DNA of 64,000 nucleotides from Psoroptes ovis (taxonomy: Eukaryota > Arthropoda > Arachnida > Sarcoptiformes > Psoroptidae), in the NCBI GenBank assembly GCA_002943765.1, contig PQWQ01000007.1, forward strand, positions 808,501-872,500, given 5' to 3'. Below the pieces are notes generated by a model. It saw only the letters and a program-made list of their open reading frames with translations. It searched no databases and was not told the DNA's origin. Positions 35,468-48,663 of the stretch are shown here, piece after piece; position 1 is the stretch's first letter; each line of letters starts with the position of its first letter. The position numbers were made by a program, and so were the translations under genes.

Positions 35468-38400
35468 TCAAATAATCAATGACCGCAAACGATTATTATG
35501 TAAATTATTCAATATTCGTAATTGTATTTCATTGAACACCGGTTTCGTCGTCGTCAATGATGATGATGATTGTTGCACAGATTGTTTATGATCGGATTTC
35601 ATTGATTGATCCATTGTTTTTGTTGTTGTAGTTGTGACACAGAGTGGACATTGATTTTTGCAAGGCTTTTTCTGCTGAAATTGTTTAAAACAATTTAAAT
35701 GTATCAAATGGCTACAATCATTGAATTTGATGAATTTTTCCTGATTTTGGTCATTTTTTTCATTATTATTGGTGTATTGGTCATCATCGACATTGATATC
35801 TTCATCAACATCGGGACATAACTCGCATTTCGATACGAAATTGAAATTTTTAATCAATTTTGATTGATAAAATTTTTCATAGAAATTTTCCAATAATTTC
35901 AAATATTCATCCGACAGTATATTGGTGGTCAGTTGTAGCAATGTTTTTTCATAATTATAATTATCAAATATTAATGATAATATTTCACGATCTAAATTAT
36001 AATCCGAAGATGATGATTTTGATGTTTGTTGTTGTTGCTGCTGCTGTTTCAATAGCTTTTCCATAATAATTTCAATAAATTTCGATAGATTTAAATGTTG
36101 CAACATTTCATTGATTAATGTTTCGAATAATTTATCAAATTCATTAACATTTGATAATGATGTCAGCTGTTGTTGTTGTTGTTGATTGCTATCGGCAATA
36201 TTTCGATTAAAATTTGATCTAATTTTCAGAAGATAATCAAGCAAATGTATCCAATATTTTTCCAATTCAATTACATTTAAATTATAACAACGATGACAAA
36301 AATTAAGAATTATTTGAAAATTTCTCATGACAACACCGAAATTATCATTATTATCGATGGATAGCTTTAATTGTTCAAATAATATTTCAAATGATTTTCC
36401 AAATTGTTTCATTGTTTCATAAATATAAGCTTGTCCATTACGTGAGCCCAGTTGTTGACAAATGTTTAACATTTTCAATTGATTATAATTTTTCAACAAT
36501 TTTAACATTTTCACTGTATTCGAATCACAATTATTCACATCGATTGCGTCCAATTGATCATATTTGATACATAATTTAATAAACATTTCTTGATTCAGCT
36601 CATTTTCAGCTATCAATGTCAATATTGAATTTAATTTCAATGTATTCATTAGCTGTTCATGCTGTTGCTCTAATTCTTGTTGTTGTCGTTGTTGATCATA
36701 ATCAATGAATAATTGTTCTAAAAATTTATATTTACAATAATCATAATCATCTGATAGTGGGTGTTCATTGAATTGACACATGATTGAATCAAATAATTCA
36801 GTTGGATTATCATTCGGTTGTTGCTGCTGATTTCGTTCAACGATGAATTTATAAAATAATTCAATCGATTTTTTATAATTGAATTTTATAAGATATTTAA
36901 AATTTTTGATGATAATTTCAATGAAATCAGCCGTTTCTTGTTGATTAGTCAGAATTGATTCAATCAAAGTGAATATTTCCATATTTTTTTGCTCATCATC
37001 GATATATAATTGAAACAGATTTAGATGATCATTTTGTTCCCGGAAAATTTGTTCCAACAATTTATACATTTGATTTTGACGAGCTTTCTGTATGAATGAC
37101 CCTAGATCGATACGTTTTCGCCATTCATCATGAAAATATAATTCAATCAATATTTGTTGCCGCTCTTCAAAACGTTTCATTGAATTAACGAGAAATAATG
37201 ATTCAATCAGTTGATCAAAATGTTCATCAATAATTTTTATGCTAAATTTTTCACCATCACCATCATTATCATTGGATGATGTTGTCAATATTAAACAACG
37301 GCCAAGAAATATAAAAAATGAATTATGATCATCATCATCATCATTTTGATTATCGGAATATTCAATAATAAATTTAAACATTTTATCAATGATTAATTGT
37401 TGAAAATAACATAAATTTTTAAAATAAATATTTAAATATTCAAAACCAAGTAGTAGGGTATTTAAGAATTCAATCGAATCATATGCAAACAATATTTCAA
37501 TAACATCTAAATCATCATTATCATTATCATCGTTGGTACTGTTTGATAGCAATAAATATTCATAAAACAATTCCAAATGTTCTTGTTTGTTTTCAATTAT
37601 TGTTGATTGATTACTTGTTGGAAGATAATATGTACATGTCAGCATACAATTCAAATAGATTAATAATTTATTTCCAATTATTATATCATTTTTCGATAGA
37701 TTTTTGCGGCTTTTAATCGATGAATTATATAATAGCTTCAATAATTCTTTGAATGGCAACAAAAATTCATTCATCCCGTAATTATGAATATAAATAAATG
37801 TATCATATAATTGATATTGTTGATATGAACGCAACAGAAAATCAATATCCAACAATTCAATATCGATATTGATTAATAATTGATCCAACAATGTCAGGTA
37901 ATTTTTTCCAACATAATAATCGATTAAATCCCGGACAATTAATGGTGATAGAATGGCAGAAAATGTAAATTTTTCTTTCAATATTTGTGCTTCAATCAAT
38001 TCAATAAATATGACTTTCAATTGATTACTACTACAATTTGAAATTTGTTCAAATAATTGATTGATCAAGAATTTTTTATGCTTTTTTTCGTCTAAACATG
38101 ATACGTATTGTATTAGATTCAGTAAGACTATACGTTTTGATTCATTATTGTGGATATTTTGAATCAATTGTACCCGAAAATCGCTTGATTCAACATAGAT
38201 CATCAACGTTTTTTTCATTATTGCAATTATTTCTTCTTTGTATTTTATATTTTTATGATTATTATGCAATTTGAGCTGTTCATATAGAAATTTCAATACT
38301 TTCAGATAATTCCTTTGTTCATCAATCAAATATTGTAATTTTTCTTTCCAATTTCTTATCGATATTCGATATACTGATTGTGAACCAAGTATGTAAAGTT

Positions 38401-39892
38401 GATAATTTTGTTCACCGTCATCATCATCCAATCGATCATTGGATTTATTCATCAAACAAATTGAATTATTACAAGCATGTTGTCCAGCCATTGACATTGC
38501 TTGGCTAACATAACTACCATTTGCTAATGATTTATATGTTGAATTTTCATAAATCATTTCCAGAGGACTGAGATCAATTTTTTCCAACTCTTCTTGTATG
38601 ATAACATCGATCAAATGTCCATTTTCTTCGGTATCAATTACAAACAGATTATAATGATTAAACCAACATAAATGTTGTAGCATGTAATTCGTGGTTGTAA
38701 ATTGATACAAGGGTATGAAATTGATTCGTTTATTAAAATCGGTTACCATACGATGAATGAATATTTGATTTTCTCGAGCAAACGATAACAATGGCATCAA
38801 TTCATTGTTTCGATATTTAAATGACAGATTCCAGCTGATTAAGGGCAAATATTCCAACTGTTTTGATTGTAATGCTGTCGTAAAGTGGATATGTATTGCA
38901 GGACGAATAGATATGACAATCAATTTGGATACGGTTGCCATTGCTAACAGGCAAATCCGCTCGATACCATTAAATTCTTTACGATTCGATGGAATATCAG
39001 CATATTGTAATGGTTTCAGTACCAGTGTTTCACCACGGCTACCCGAAAATATACATTGTAATTGTGAATGTTTTTTTCTTATGTCCATCACAAATATCGA
39101 TCCACTAGTATCGTTAAGAATGAAATAATTATCATTTGATAAGAAATAAATTGATATAATCGAGCAATAAAGATCATTAAGATCATCAATGATTCGTATC
39201 ATTTCATAAGTGGATAAATTCCATAAAGAAATTGTTCCACGACTACTACCAGCTAATAGTCTTGTTGAATCGCGATTGATTGCAAGCGATGTAATCGAGC
39301 CAAAATTTAAATTTTTTGAATGTTTCAACAGTGCAACCAGTTTATTATTATCACATGATTCAAACAACAATATATGACTATTAAATGTACCGATTGCAAT
39401 GAATTTCGTAGACAATACAAATGATGTAGGATTACCGGAATCAATTTGTTCTGATTTAGATTGTAATATTTGTTGTTTAACGAATGAAAGCTCTGAAATG
39501 TTGAATGAACTTTCAATATGTTGTTCATTATTGATCAATGATGATGATCGATTCATTGAATTTTCATCAAATTGATTATTGATATTACTATTAGAATTAT
39601 CATCTTTAAAATTATCAATCAATAAACTTGTATCTAACAATTCGGCATTGGATAAATCTTCATCATCGTCACCGCCACCATCTTCATTATTTTTACCGAT
39701 TAAATGATTAATTTCAGCAAAAAAATCATCATTATTATCCGATAATAATATTTCATCAACTGTAGGCGTTTCAGTAACATATGGAATTGAAAAATCTAAA
39801 TCAAACTAACAAAAAAAAGATGGAAAAAATCAAAATTTAGCTCAAAATCAATCAAAAAACAACCATACATTCGACGTGTCGACCGAAGACAT
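35468..39892 (-). CDS. VPS8: Vps8-like CORVET subunit (WD40 plus C-terminal RING)
   Basis: Two exons: 39869-39892 (eight codons, MSSVDTSN) and 35468-39805, joined by a 63-bp GT-AG intron. They give 1453 aa, against about 1430 in human. Vps8 is the Rab5-binding subunit of the CORVET tethering complex on early endosomes. The N-terminal acidic region is followed by a WD40-type propeller (about 110-480; FGSITSLAINRDSTRLLAGSS, GTISLWNLSTYEMIRIIDD), a long helical repeat region with poly-Gln insertions, and a C-terminal RING-like zinc finger at about 1335-1397 (CELC ... C.HLIHLNC ... CPLC) with a long acidic insert. Vps41 shares the layout, but the propeller wording favours Vps8. The first exon is inferred from splice sites and frame; the second alone is open from 39805. 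Confidence 0.85.
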
Positions 39893-42388
39893 TGTCAAGC
39901 TCAAAACACAATGATTCAAGACCAAAAAAAAAAAAAAAAAAAAAAACCAAATTAAACTGAATTAAATCAAATCCAAGTGTTCAATAAACATAAAAATCAA
40001 AAATTTTGACAAACAAAAAAAAAACAGAAAACAGACAGCAAAACAAACACAGCGAAAAAAAAATTCAAAACATTTAAATTTTGAGCTATTCATAAAGGAC
40101 GACTGCCAATTTTTTTTCGCACACACACAAACACATATACGTTCGAAATGTATACGTGCAACTAGTTGTTTTTTTTCCAATATTTTCAATGTTTGTAATT
40201 TGATAAAACAAAATTAACAAAAACAAAAAACAAATTAAATCTGAGAAAATTATTAACAATTAAGCTCATACGAAGAAGAAGAAGAAGAGGAAGAAAAATT
40301 CATTCGAAACAAACAAATCGAAAAACAGTGGTATAAAGCAAAGCAAATAGAAACAACAAACAAAACAAAAAACAAATAAATCCGATTGTTTTAAAACTTG
40401 AAAATAATTAAAACTTGAATCTTTAATCTTCAATAATCATCATCAATTATTATTATTAACATTGAAAATTTAATGGAATGAAAATAAAAGACATCACATC
40501 ATCATTGTCATCATCATCATCATCATCATCATCGACAGCAACAACGGCAACGACAAAAAGCTATAGCTTTTGAAAAAAACATTATTATCATCATTAACAT
40601 CAAAAAGTAATAAGCAGCAACAAAACAACAACAACAACAACAGATCAACGCAAGCAACAAGCTCAATTAAATATTTATTTATTTATTTGTTTTTTAATTT
40701 GAATTTTTTGTTTTTTCGGAGAAAAAACAAAAAAAAATAGTAATCAACTTTGATTCAATGAGAATGAATTTGTTCATTTATTCAATTAATTATTGAATTT
40801 CTCTGTGTAATTTTCAATTCAATTTTATTGATTATTTATTTTCCTCATTAATCTATTCAATAATTGTAATCGAATGATCCAATCGAACATTGAATCTCGT
40901 ATTCTCATCAATATATGACCGATATTAGTCCATATTTTCCGACATTAAATCATTTAATTCAAAGAAAATCAACGACAACATTGATTCATGGAACATCAGA
41001 GAGAAATCAATACATCAATCAATCAACGAATGATGATTTATTTATCATTAATCAATCAATCAATCATCATTTAATCATCATTGATGATCAATGATCAACC
41101 ATCATTTGAAAACATCAACCAAATAATGATTACCACACTATACAATACGATACTGCTAATACCAACATCAATACTCTTCATAAATAATCATCAATGATGA
41201 TTATCAAAAGATAATCAAAAGAAAGAAATATTTTTTAAAAAATCAAATCAAATGATGTGTTTAATGTTGTTTTTTGTTGAAAATATTTTGCGTGCATTAG
41301 TGCCTGTACATACATAATATCACCAATAATATTTGGTATATCAATCAATCAATCAATATCGATAGATTTATATTGATTCATTCATTCATTGAACAACAGA
41401 AACAACGTATATTTGAAATGTGATTTACCAAAGATTTATCAATTTCTTATTGATTTATTGGTTTATTTATCCCCATATATTACATAGTTCAATTTTCCAT
41501 TTCATTTTTCTCCAATATAACCAATGTATAAATGAACATCCAGCAAAAAATCAACCAAATAATTAAATTGTGATTGATAATTGATATCTTGTATTATTGG
41601 TATCAATTTATACCACAACAACAATAATATACATGAAGAAACTATTGATTTATATACGAAAATATATGTGTTTAATTGTGATTTATTGGTGCTTATGCTG
41701 TTGATCATGATGATTTCCGATCAATGAAATTAAATATATACAAATTATGAATTATGTGAACTATGTGAACACATACATATATATTCGCAATTCAATTCAA
41801 ATAAATCAATACTTACATAGATTCAATTATCACCATTTTTTGTTCAAATTTTTGTCTTTATTAATCATTCAATAATAATCATCGATTGTCGTAGTTTATT
41901 TATTTCAATTTATTTTTGCTGGTGTTTGAATATAATATATTTGATTTCATTCGTTGAATTTATATTATTATTAGTTCGACTTTAAAAATCAAATGATTTA
42001 TTTTTCCTGTTTATTTATTATTTGTTAGCGTGTGTGTGTGTGTGTGTTCAAGTGTTCAATAGTATGTTTAATGTATGCAAATGTGTTCACAAACAACAAA
42101 AAATTTTAAATATGTAAAAATTTTGCATTGAATTCAAGTGTGTTTTATGTGTGCATGTAATGAATCTCTTTTGATTTGATTTGATTTGTGAAAATCAATT
42201 TCATTATTAATTGTGGTAATTCTTTACTTTTTTGAAAATTATTCATATTTTTTTCCAAAATTGAATTATTTTGGAGATATATATCGGATAGATTGATCAA
42301 CCTACGGGTGACAATCACCGATCATTTAGAAATTACAAAATTAATTGGTCATTTTTTATATTTATTATTGAAAACAATACAATCAACA
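39893..42388. other. divergent intergenic region VPS8/PKG
   Basis: Presumed 5' UTRs and promoters of VPS8 (leftward) and PKG (rightward). It contains a poly-A run at 39928-39947, AAG and ATC simple repeats (40275-40560), and a TG run at 42030-42047. The open frame starting 42293 continues into PKG exon 1, but its first 32 codons look like read-through leader. Confidence 0.55.
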
Positions 42389-45300
42389 ATGTCATCATTG
42401 ATCACTAATATTCAATCATCATCATCTACAACATCATCTGCGATGGATACAACAACAACAACTACGACAACAACCACAGCAAAAACATCAACAATTATGA
42501 TGATGAATGATGATAATAATGATGATGATGATGCTAATAATGACATTGATGTTGGTAATGGTGGTGGGTTAACAAGTGATAATAACAGTAATAATGAACA
42601 ACAAAATGACCAACAACAGCGACAACAAGATAAACCAATGACTATTGAATCATTGAATGAAGAGATAAAAATATTAAAAAATCAATTAAAATTTATGGAA
42701 AAAAATATTCAAGATAAAGATGATATAATTATGAATTTACGTTCAGAATTGGATAAATATAAATCTGTATTATCAATGTATGATGGATATTTATCACCAA
42801 TGGCTACAATACCAATGATTAAAAGTCATTTATTATCATCATCATCATATTTACCATCATCATCATCATCATCCGTATCATCATCTATACCATCATCAAC
42901 ATTATCATTACCATTAACTTTATCCAATCAATCATCATCATCATCATCATCATTACAATCACCATTATTATCAACATCAACATCGCCATCGATGACAATG
43001 ACATCGCCGAATACAATGATATACAATCAACATAATCAATCGCAACGACAACAACACCAACAACATCAGCAATCACAACCATTTTTACATAATAAATTTC
43101 TAAATCATACATCACCATCAGCAATGATGATGTTAACAGCTGCATCACCATTTGGATTGAATAAACCACGTAAAAATCGTTTGATGGGCATTTCAGCTGA
43201 ACCAGAATCATCTTTAACATATGATGAATTGTTAAAGACGAAATTTACGAATTATCCAAAAACTGAAGCGTAAGTTTTTTTTTTACCAAAATTCATAATT
43301 TGAACAAATACGGAGAAAATTTGTCCTTTGAATTTGCCAACAAAAAACGAAACAAAAAATCGATATCGAAATCAAAGCAAAATTATCGCATTTGAATCAA
43401 ATCAAATCGAAATTGATTGATCATAACATCAAAAAAATAAAATAAAAAATCATTTAATTATTCGAAAAAATATTAGGTTGTCCGAAAAGTTCATTCGACT
43501 TAATCGAATAGAGTTGCACATGAAAATCGGCCAAAACTTTACGGACAACCTAATATTTTCAAATGATTAATCGATCAAAAGTAATGATTTTTTTTTCAAA
43601 ATTATCATACCATCGATAATGAATGAATGATTTGAAAAATATTTTTTCTCACTTTTTCAAGCAAAACAGCAAAAAATCAGAAAAAAAAACCAAAAAAAAA
43701 CAAATCAAACCAAAAACAAAATAAACAAAATACAAAAGCAAATCATTCAATCCGTTTACAATACACAAACCGTTTCAATATACTCTATTCACATGTTCAA
43801 TTTGAAACCATGTTTAATCGATTGAATTCAAATGAATGAATGAATGATATTTTTCAATTGAAAAAACAAAATCAGATAAACAAAAGTCACATAGATTCAT
43901 TGTAGTAATCATCATTTGAAATCAATTTGATCAATTGTATATCATTAGAATCGATGTTGTTTGAAAATGTCGTTGCCATTTTTCAATTAATCAATTAATT
44001 CACTTGATATTTACATATATTAGGTTTAATTCAAAATATTTTATTTTTATTCGAATCATATCGATCAATTAACACATTATTGATTATTTTGAATCAAATA
44101 TGTTTGATTATTTGACATGGACCTTGCATAATCTCGTTATTTTTCGAGTAAACAATGATTGAATGAATGAACGAATGGGGATTTCATAATCTCAAATATC
44201 AGAAGAAAGGAAAACGAAAAACAAAAACAATTAAATTTAATTCTATTTTTAAATTTTCTCTCTTTTTCTCTCTCAATGAATGATTAATTGAATGAATGAT
44301 TGAAAGCAATCAAAGTACGAATGTAACACAAATAAACTTCATTGAGACATAATTATGTAAATGATGTAAAAACTTTTGATTGATTTGATTAGAAATGAAT
44401 GAAAACAAAACAAAACACAAAACAGATACAAAACAAGAGTCGAATCAAATCAATATTAGTCAAATGAATGAATGAATGAATGAATTGTCAACAAATGAAT
44501 AAACAATCGATTGTAAATTTCAAATTTCGTATTATTTATTTATCAGATTTCATTTCCATTGTGGAAATTCCATTCAATTTTTGGATAAATCCATTGTTTT
44601 TAAGTGATGATGAGAAGATGATGAGAATATAAAGTTTTATGAATATTTAACCTCTTAAATTGATTCCTGCTGAAGAATTTGATCCAATTTGCCTTTGATT
44701 TGAATCGATAAACTGAATATTTAGATTAAAGAATTGAAAATGATTGTATTATTTTATAATATTGGCCAAATTTTCTGTCAAAATTTATTGAATTTAATAC
44801 TGAAATTATTGCAAAATATTTTGTTAAATAATTATTTATTAATATTCATAATAAATGAAATAATTTTCAATAAATATTATTATAATAGATCAAAAAAATT
44901 AATAAAATCAGCAATTGCCGATAATGATTTTATGAAAAATTTAGAACAATTTCAAATTGAAGAAATTACCGATTGTATGTATCCGGTAGAATATTCAAAA
45001 GGTTTATACATAATCAAAGAAGGTGATATTGGTTCGGCTGTTTATATTATTGAAGAAGGACAATTAGAAGTATCGAAAGGTGGTAAATTTTTATCGAAAA
45101 TGGGACCACAAAAAATGTTTGGTGAATTGGCAATTTTATATAATTGTACTCGGACAGCTTCGGTTAAAGGTTAGATGAATAATGATTTTAGTGCTCCATG
45201 TTTAACTCTTTATTTAAATTCAATCATTTAAAATTATTAGCTATCACTGATTGTAAATTATGGGCAATTGAACGACAATGTTTTCGTACAATTATGATGC

Positions 45301-47753
45301 GTTCAGGTTTAATGAAACAAAAAGAATATATTGAATTTCTTAAAACAGTGCCAATATTTTCAAAATTACCTGATGAAATTGTATTGAAAATTGCCAACGT
45401 ATTGGATGAAGTTTGTTATATGAAAAATGATTACATAATACGTCAAGGTGAAAAAGGTGATACATTTTACATAATAAGTCAAGGAACCGTAAAAGTAACG
45501 ATCAATGATCCAAATGAACAATTTCATTTGCCAAATACAAATATTTATGATCAAAATATGAATATTACAACGACCACAACAGCAACAGCAGCTGCAGGGA
45601 TGGCTACATCAAAACCGAATGCAGAAAAATTTATTCGTCTATTGTCTCGTGGTGAATTTTTCGGTGAACGTGCACTGCAAGGTGAAGAAACACGTTCAGC
45701 CAATATTATTGCTGAATCTGATACGGTTAATTGTTTGGTAATTGATCGAGAGTAAGTTGAAACCTTTTATATTTAATTTTATTTTTCCATAAATTTCATT
45801 GTTATCAACGATTATTAATCACTTTTTTTTCACTGTTATCTGAATATCTATTGTTCCTGTTTCCATACACATACATAAATAAATGAACAGTTCATTCAAC
45901 CAGTTGATCAGTGGATTGGACGAAATTAAAACAAAACGTTATGATCAGGATATTACGGAACGTAAAATGTATGTTATTCAATGTTTTCGATTTAATTTTT
46001 ATGATTTTTAATTTGTTTTATTTCGAATGTTTTAATTAATTTTGAAAATTTTTTATTTGCTTCTTCTTCTTCTACTTGTTAATGTTGTTATTATTGTTTA
46101 TATTTCATCTTCAATTTCAATGAATTTATAGTCTACTAATGTTTATCTTTAATTTTTTTTCAATCGCATTTTAACATTTCATCCAGATTAATTTCCAATC
46201 TTTTCTAATTAATTCGATTCGATTATTACTTTCTTCTCTTCGAAAATTTTTTTCGATTGCTTTCACACCATCAAATGTGTGGCTTCGTGTATGTGTGTGT
46301 GTAATCATTGTTTATTATTGCTTTATTAATTGTTTTCTAGTATTTGGATTGATTTTTTGATTGATTTAATTTGATTTAATATTTTTCTGACCAAAATCCA
46401 AATATAGTTTAAATGAACGTTTTGCACATCTTCAATTGAATGATTTAAATTTCGAAACAACACTCGGTATCGGTGGTTTTGGCCGTGTTGAATTGGTTAG
46501 TTATAAAGATAAGAATAGTGGTAATAATAACAATAATAATCAAGTGACATCAAGTTTTGCATTGAAAATAATGAAAAAATCACAAATCGTTGAAACTAGA
46601 CAACAACAACATATTTTGAATGAAAAAAGAATCATGTTGGAATCGAATTGTAATTTTATTGTAAAATTGTATAAAACATTTAAAGGTATGTGTTTTGTTT
46701 ATTTCGGTATATTTAAGGGTTGTAATCCAAGAGGTTATCATTTTCTATTTCAATTTTAAGATAATAAATATTTATACATGTTAATGGAAGCATGTCTTGG
46801 TGGTGAATTATGGACAATACTACGAGATAAAGGCAATTTTGATGAAAAAATGGCAAGATTTTATGTTGGCTGTGCAATCGAAGCATTCGATTATTTACAT
46901 ACAAGAAATATTATTTATCGTGATTTAAAACCAGAAAATATGTTGCTAGATGCATTCGGGTATGCAAAGCTGACTGATTTTGGTTTCGCCAAGCGTTTAT
47001 TACCTCCTGGCCGTAAAACATGGACCTTTTGTGGAACGTATGTGTTTTTATCTGTTTTTAAATCAATTTTTTAAAATCTTAAATTCATAAATCTTGCAAA
47101 GGCCTGAATATGTTGCACCTGAAATTATTTTAAATCGTGGACACGATCATTCAGCCGATTATTGGTCATTAGGTGTACTGATGTATGAACTGCTCACCGG
47201 AACGTATGTATTGATCGTATATTCATTATTTAAAATTAATTAATTTTTGGAAAAAAAAAACAAAAATACAGGCCACCATTTTGTGGTTCAGATCCAATGC
47301 GTACATATAATATGATACTCAAAGGTATCGATTCGATCGATTTTCCTCGTTCAATTTCACGTGAAGGTGTTGATTTAATAAAAAAATTATGTCGCGATAA
47401 TCCAGCCGAACGACTTGGCTATCAAAAACGTGGTATCGATGACATTAAAAGTCATGAGTAAGTTATTCGTTTTTTCAATCATTAATTAGCTTGTTTTAAT
47501 AATGATTTCAATCCATCCATTCAAAGATGGTTCAATAATTTTGATTTTGAACAATTAAAATCTCGTCAAATGAAACCACCATTCGTTCCTATTGTAAGTT
47601 TAAATATTCAATTTAAAATTATTGTTTTAATTCCATCAATTTAATTCAAAACAGATTAAAAATGCATGTGATTCAACAAATTTTGATCAATATCCACCTA
47701 ATCGTGATCCAGACCCGCCAGATGATTTTACTGGTTGGGATGAAGAATTTTAA
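42389..47753 (+). CDS. for: cGMP-dependent protein kinase (PKG, foraging type)
   Basis: Ten exons: 42389-43269, 44889-45169, 45241-45751, 45891-45968, 46408-46685, 46761-47037, 47102-47203, 47272-47457, 47527-47593, 47655-47753. They give 919 aa from Met at 42389, or 951 from the upstream in-frame Met at 42293. All junctions are GT-AG and in frame. Order: Ser/Gln/Asp-rich leader; leucine-zipper coiled coil (IESLNEEIKILKNQLKFMEK); autoinhibitory GISAEP; cyclic-nucleotide domain A (FGELAILYNCTRTAS); domain B (FFGERALQGEETRSANIIAE) with a Thr/Ala-rich insert; AGC kinase (GIGGFGRVEL, ALKIM, YRDLKPENMLL, DFGFA, CGTPEYVAPE); and the PKG tail ending GWDEEF. Known role: a homodimeric Ser/Thr kinase activated by cGMP. 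Intron 1 (1.6 kb) holds a MITE. AATAAA candidates lie at 47814 and 48099. Confidence 0.96.
43473..43553. mobile_element. MITE copy 7, family A, intact
   Basis: This 81-bp element in PKG intron 1 is the best-preserved copy. TA lies at 43471-43472 and 43554-43555. Left end TTAGGTTGTCCGAAAAGTTC; right end inward TTAGGTTGTCCGTAAAGTTT. The inner arms are unlike each other (ATTCGACTTAATCG on one side, GGCCGATTTTCATG on the other), as if the two ends of a longer mariner were fused. Confidence 0.85.
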
Positions 47754-48663
47754 ATGGATGAAATTAATGATAAAGAATGATGGTCAATATATGTACGATC
47801 CATATACGAAAATATAATAAACACACATGTACACAAGCTTATTTGACAAGACAAATAATGAATCAAAAAAAAGTGCAAATTAATACCAGACTAAACTAAA
47901 TGAACTAAAAAATCATTAATACAAACACCTGAATGAGTATATCATCAAACAAAAAATCAAAATAATCGAAAAATACAATCAATGAATCAATCAATCAATC
48001 GTCTTCATATTATTTCTGTCTGTGTTTATTTTATTATTTCTATTTTTTTTGCGCTTCGTTTGTTTATTTTTTATTGTTTTTATTTTTGTTTTTTTTATTA
48101 AATAAATGTGAAAGAATTATTTATCATATTTATTCAAGTTATTCGTTCATTTTTTTGAAAATCTTAAATTTCAAATTTTAAAAGTTTCTCAAAAACAACA
48201 TCAGATGGCGCTGAAATAAAATTTTTTTTTCTTTCAAAAATGTCAATAGATGGCGCTGATATCCGATGTTTTTTTTTCTCGAATTTCTCTTTTCTTTTTC
48301 GCCGTAATTGATGATGACTGGTTATTGCATTTGAAACAACAATTGACGCAATAAATAATCAGTATTGGAAAAAAGAGTAGCAGTTCTATAGAACTATAGT
48401 TTGAACACGCATATATATAGCGGTTGCCAGTTTTTTTTGTTTATTTTCACACTCAAATCGCGAATAATTTATATTTCTAGAAAATTTTTGTATTTCTTTG
48501 ATAAATTTTGACTCAATTCGTTATTTTGTTATCACAACTTGTCCAGATTTAAACACAATTATTTTCGGTTAATTTGTTGAAAAAAGTTAAATTTTCGTGA
48601 AACTTCCGATAATTTTAATTTTTGATTGATTCGTGTCGAGTTTACAACAAAAAACAAGTGAAA
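47754..48663. other. PKG 3' UTR and TMBIM6 promoter region
   Basis: Poly(A) signals occur near 47814 and 48099. Two AGATGGCGCTG motifs (48203-48213, 48248-48258) follow. A GTAGCAGT word (48377-48384) precedes a TTCTATAGAA palindrome and a TATATATAG box near 48412. The last 200 bp are the likely TMBIM6 5' UTR. Confidence 0.55.
48203..48258 (+). promoter_or_regulatory. pair of CTCF-core-like motifs
   Basis: AGATGGCGCTG occurs at 48203-48213 and 48248-48258, start to start 45 bp, same orientation. Each is preceded by a C-A at the position expected in the longer CTCF consensus (C-A-n-Y-AGATGGCGC). AGRKGGCGC is the core of fly and vertebrate CTCF sites. The pair lies between the PKG poly(A) region and the TMBIM6 promoter. 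Binding is inference. Confidence 0.5.

Noticed and set aside
42293..42388. Upstream 32-codon extension of PKG
   Set aside because: The in-frame leader is hydrophobic and unlike PKG N-termini. The Met at 42389 was preferred, though the extension cannot be excluded.
42885..43220. 111-codon minus frame opposite PKG exon 1
   Set aside because: Antisense of simple-repeat coding sequence; the sense strand is clearly PKG.
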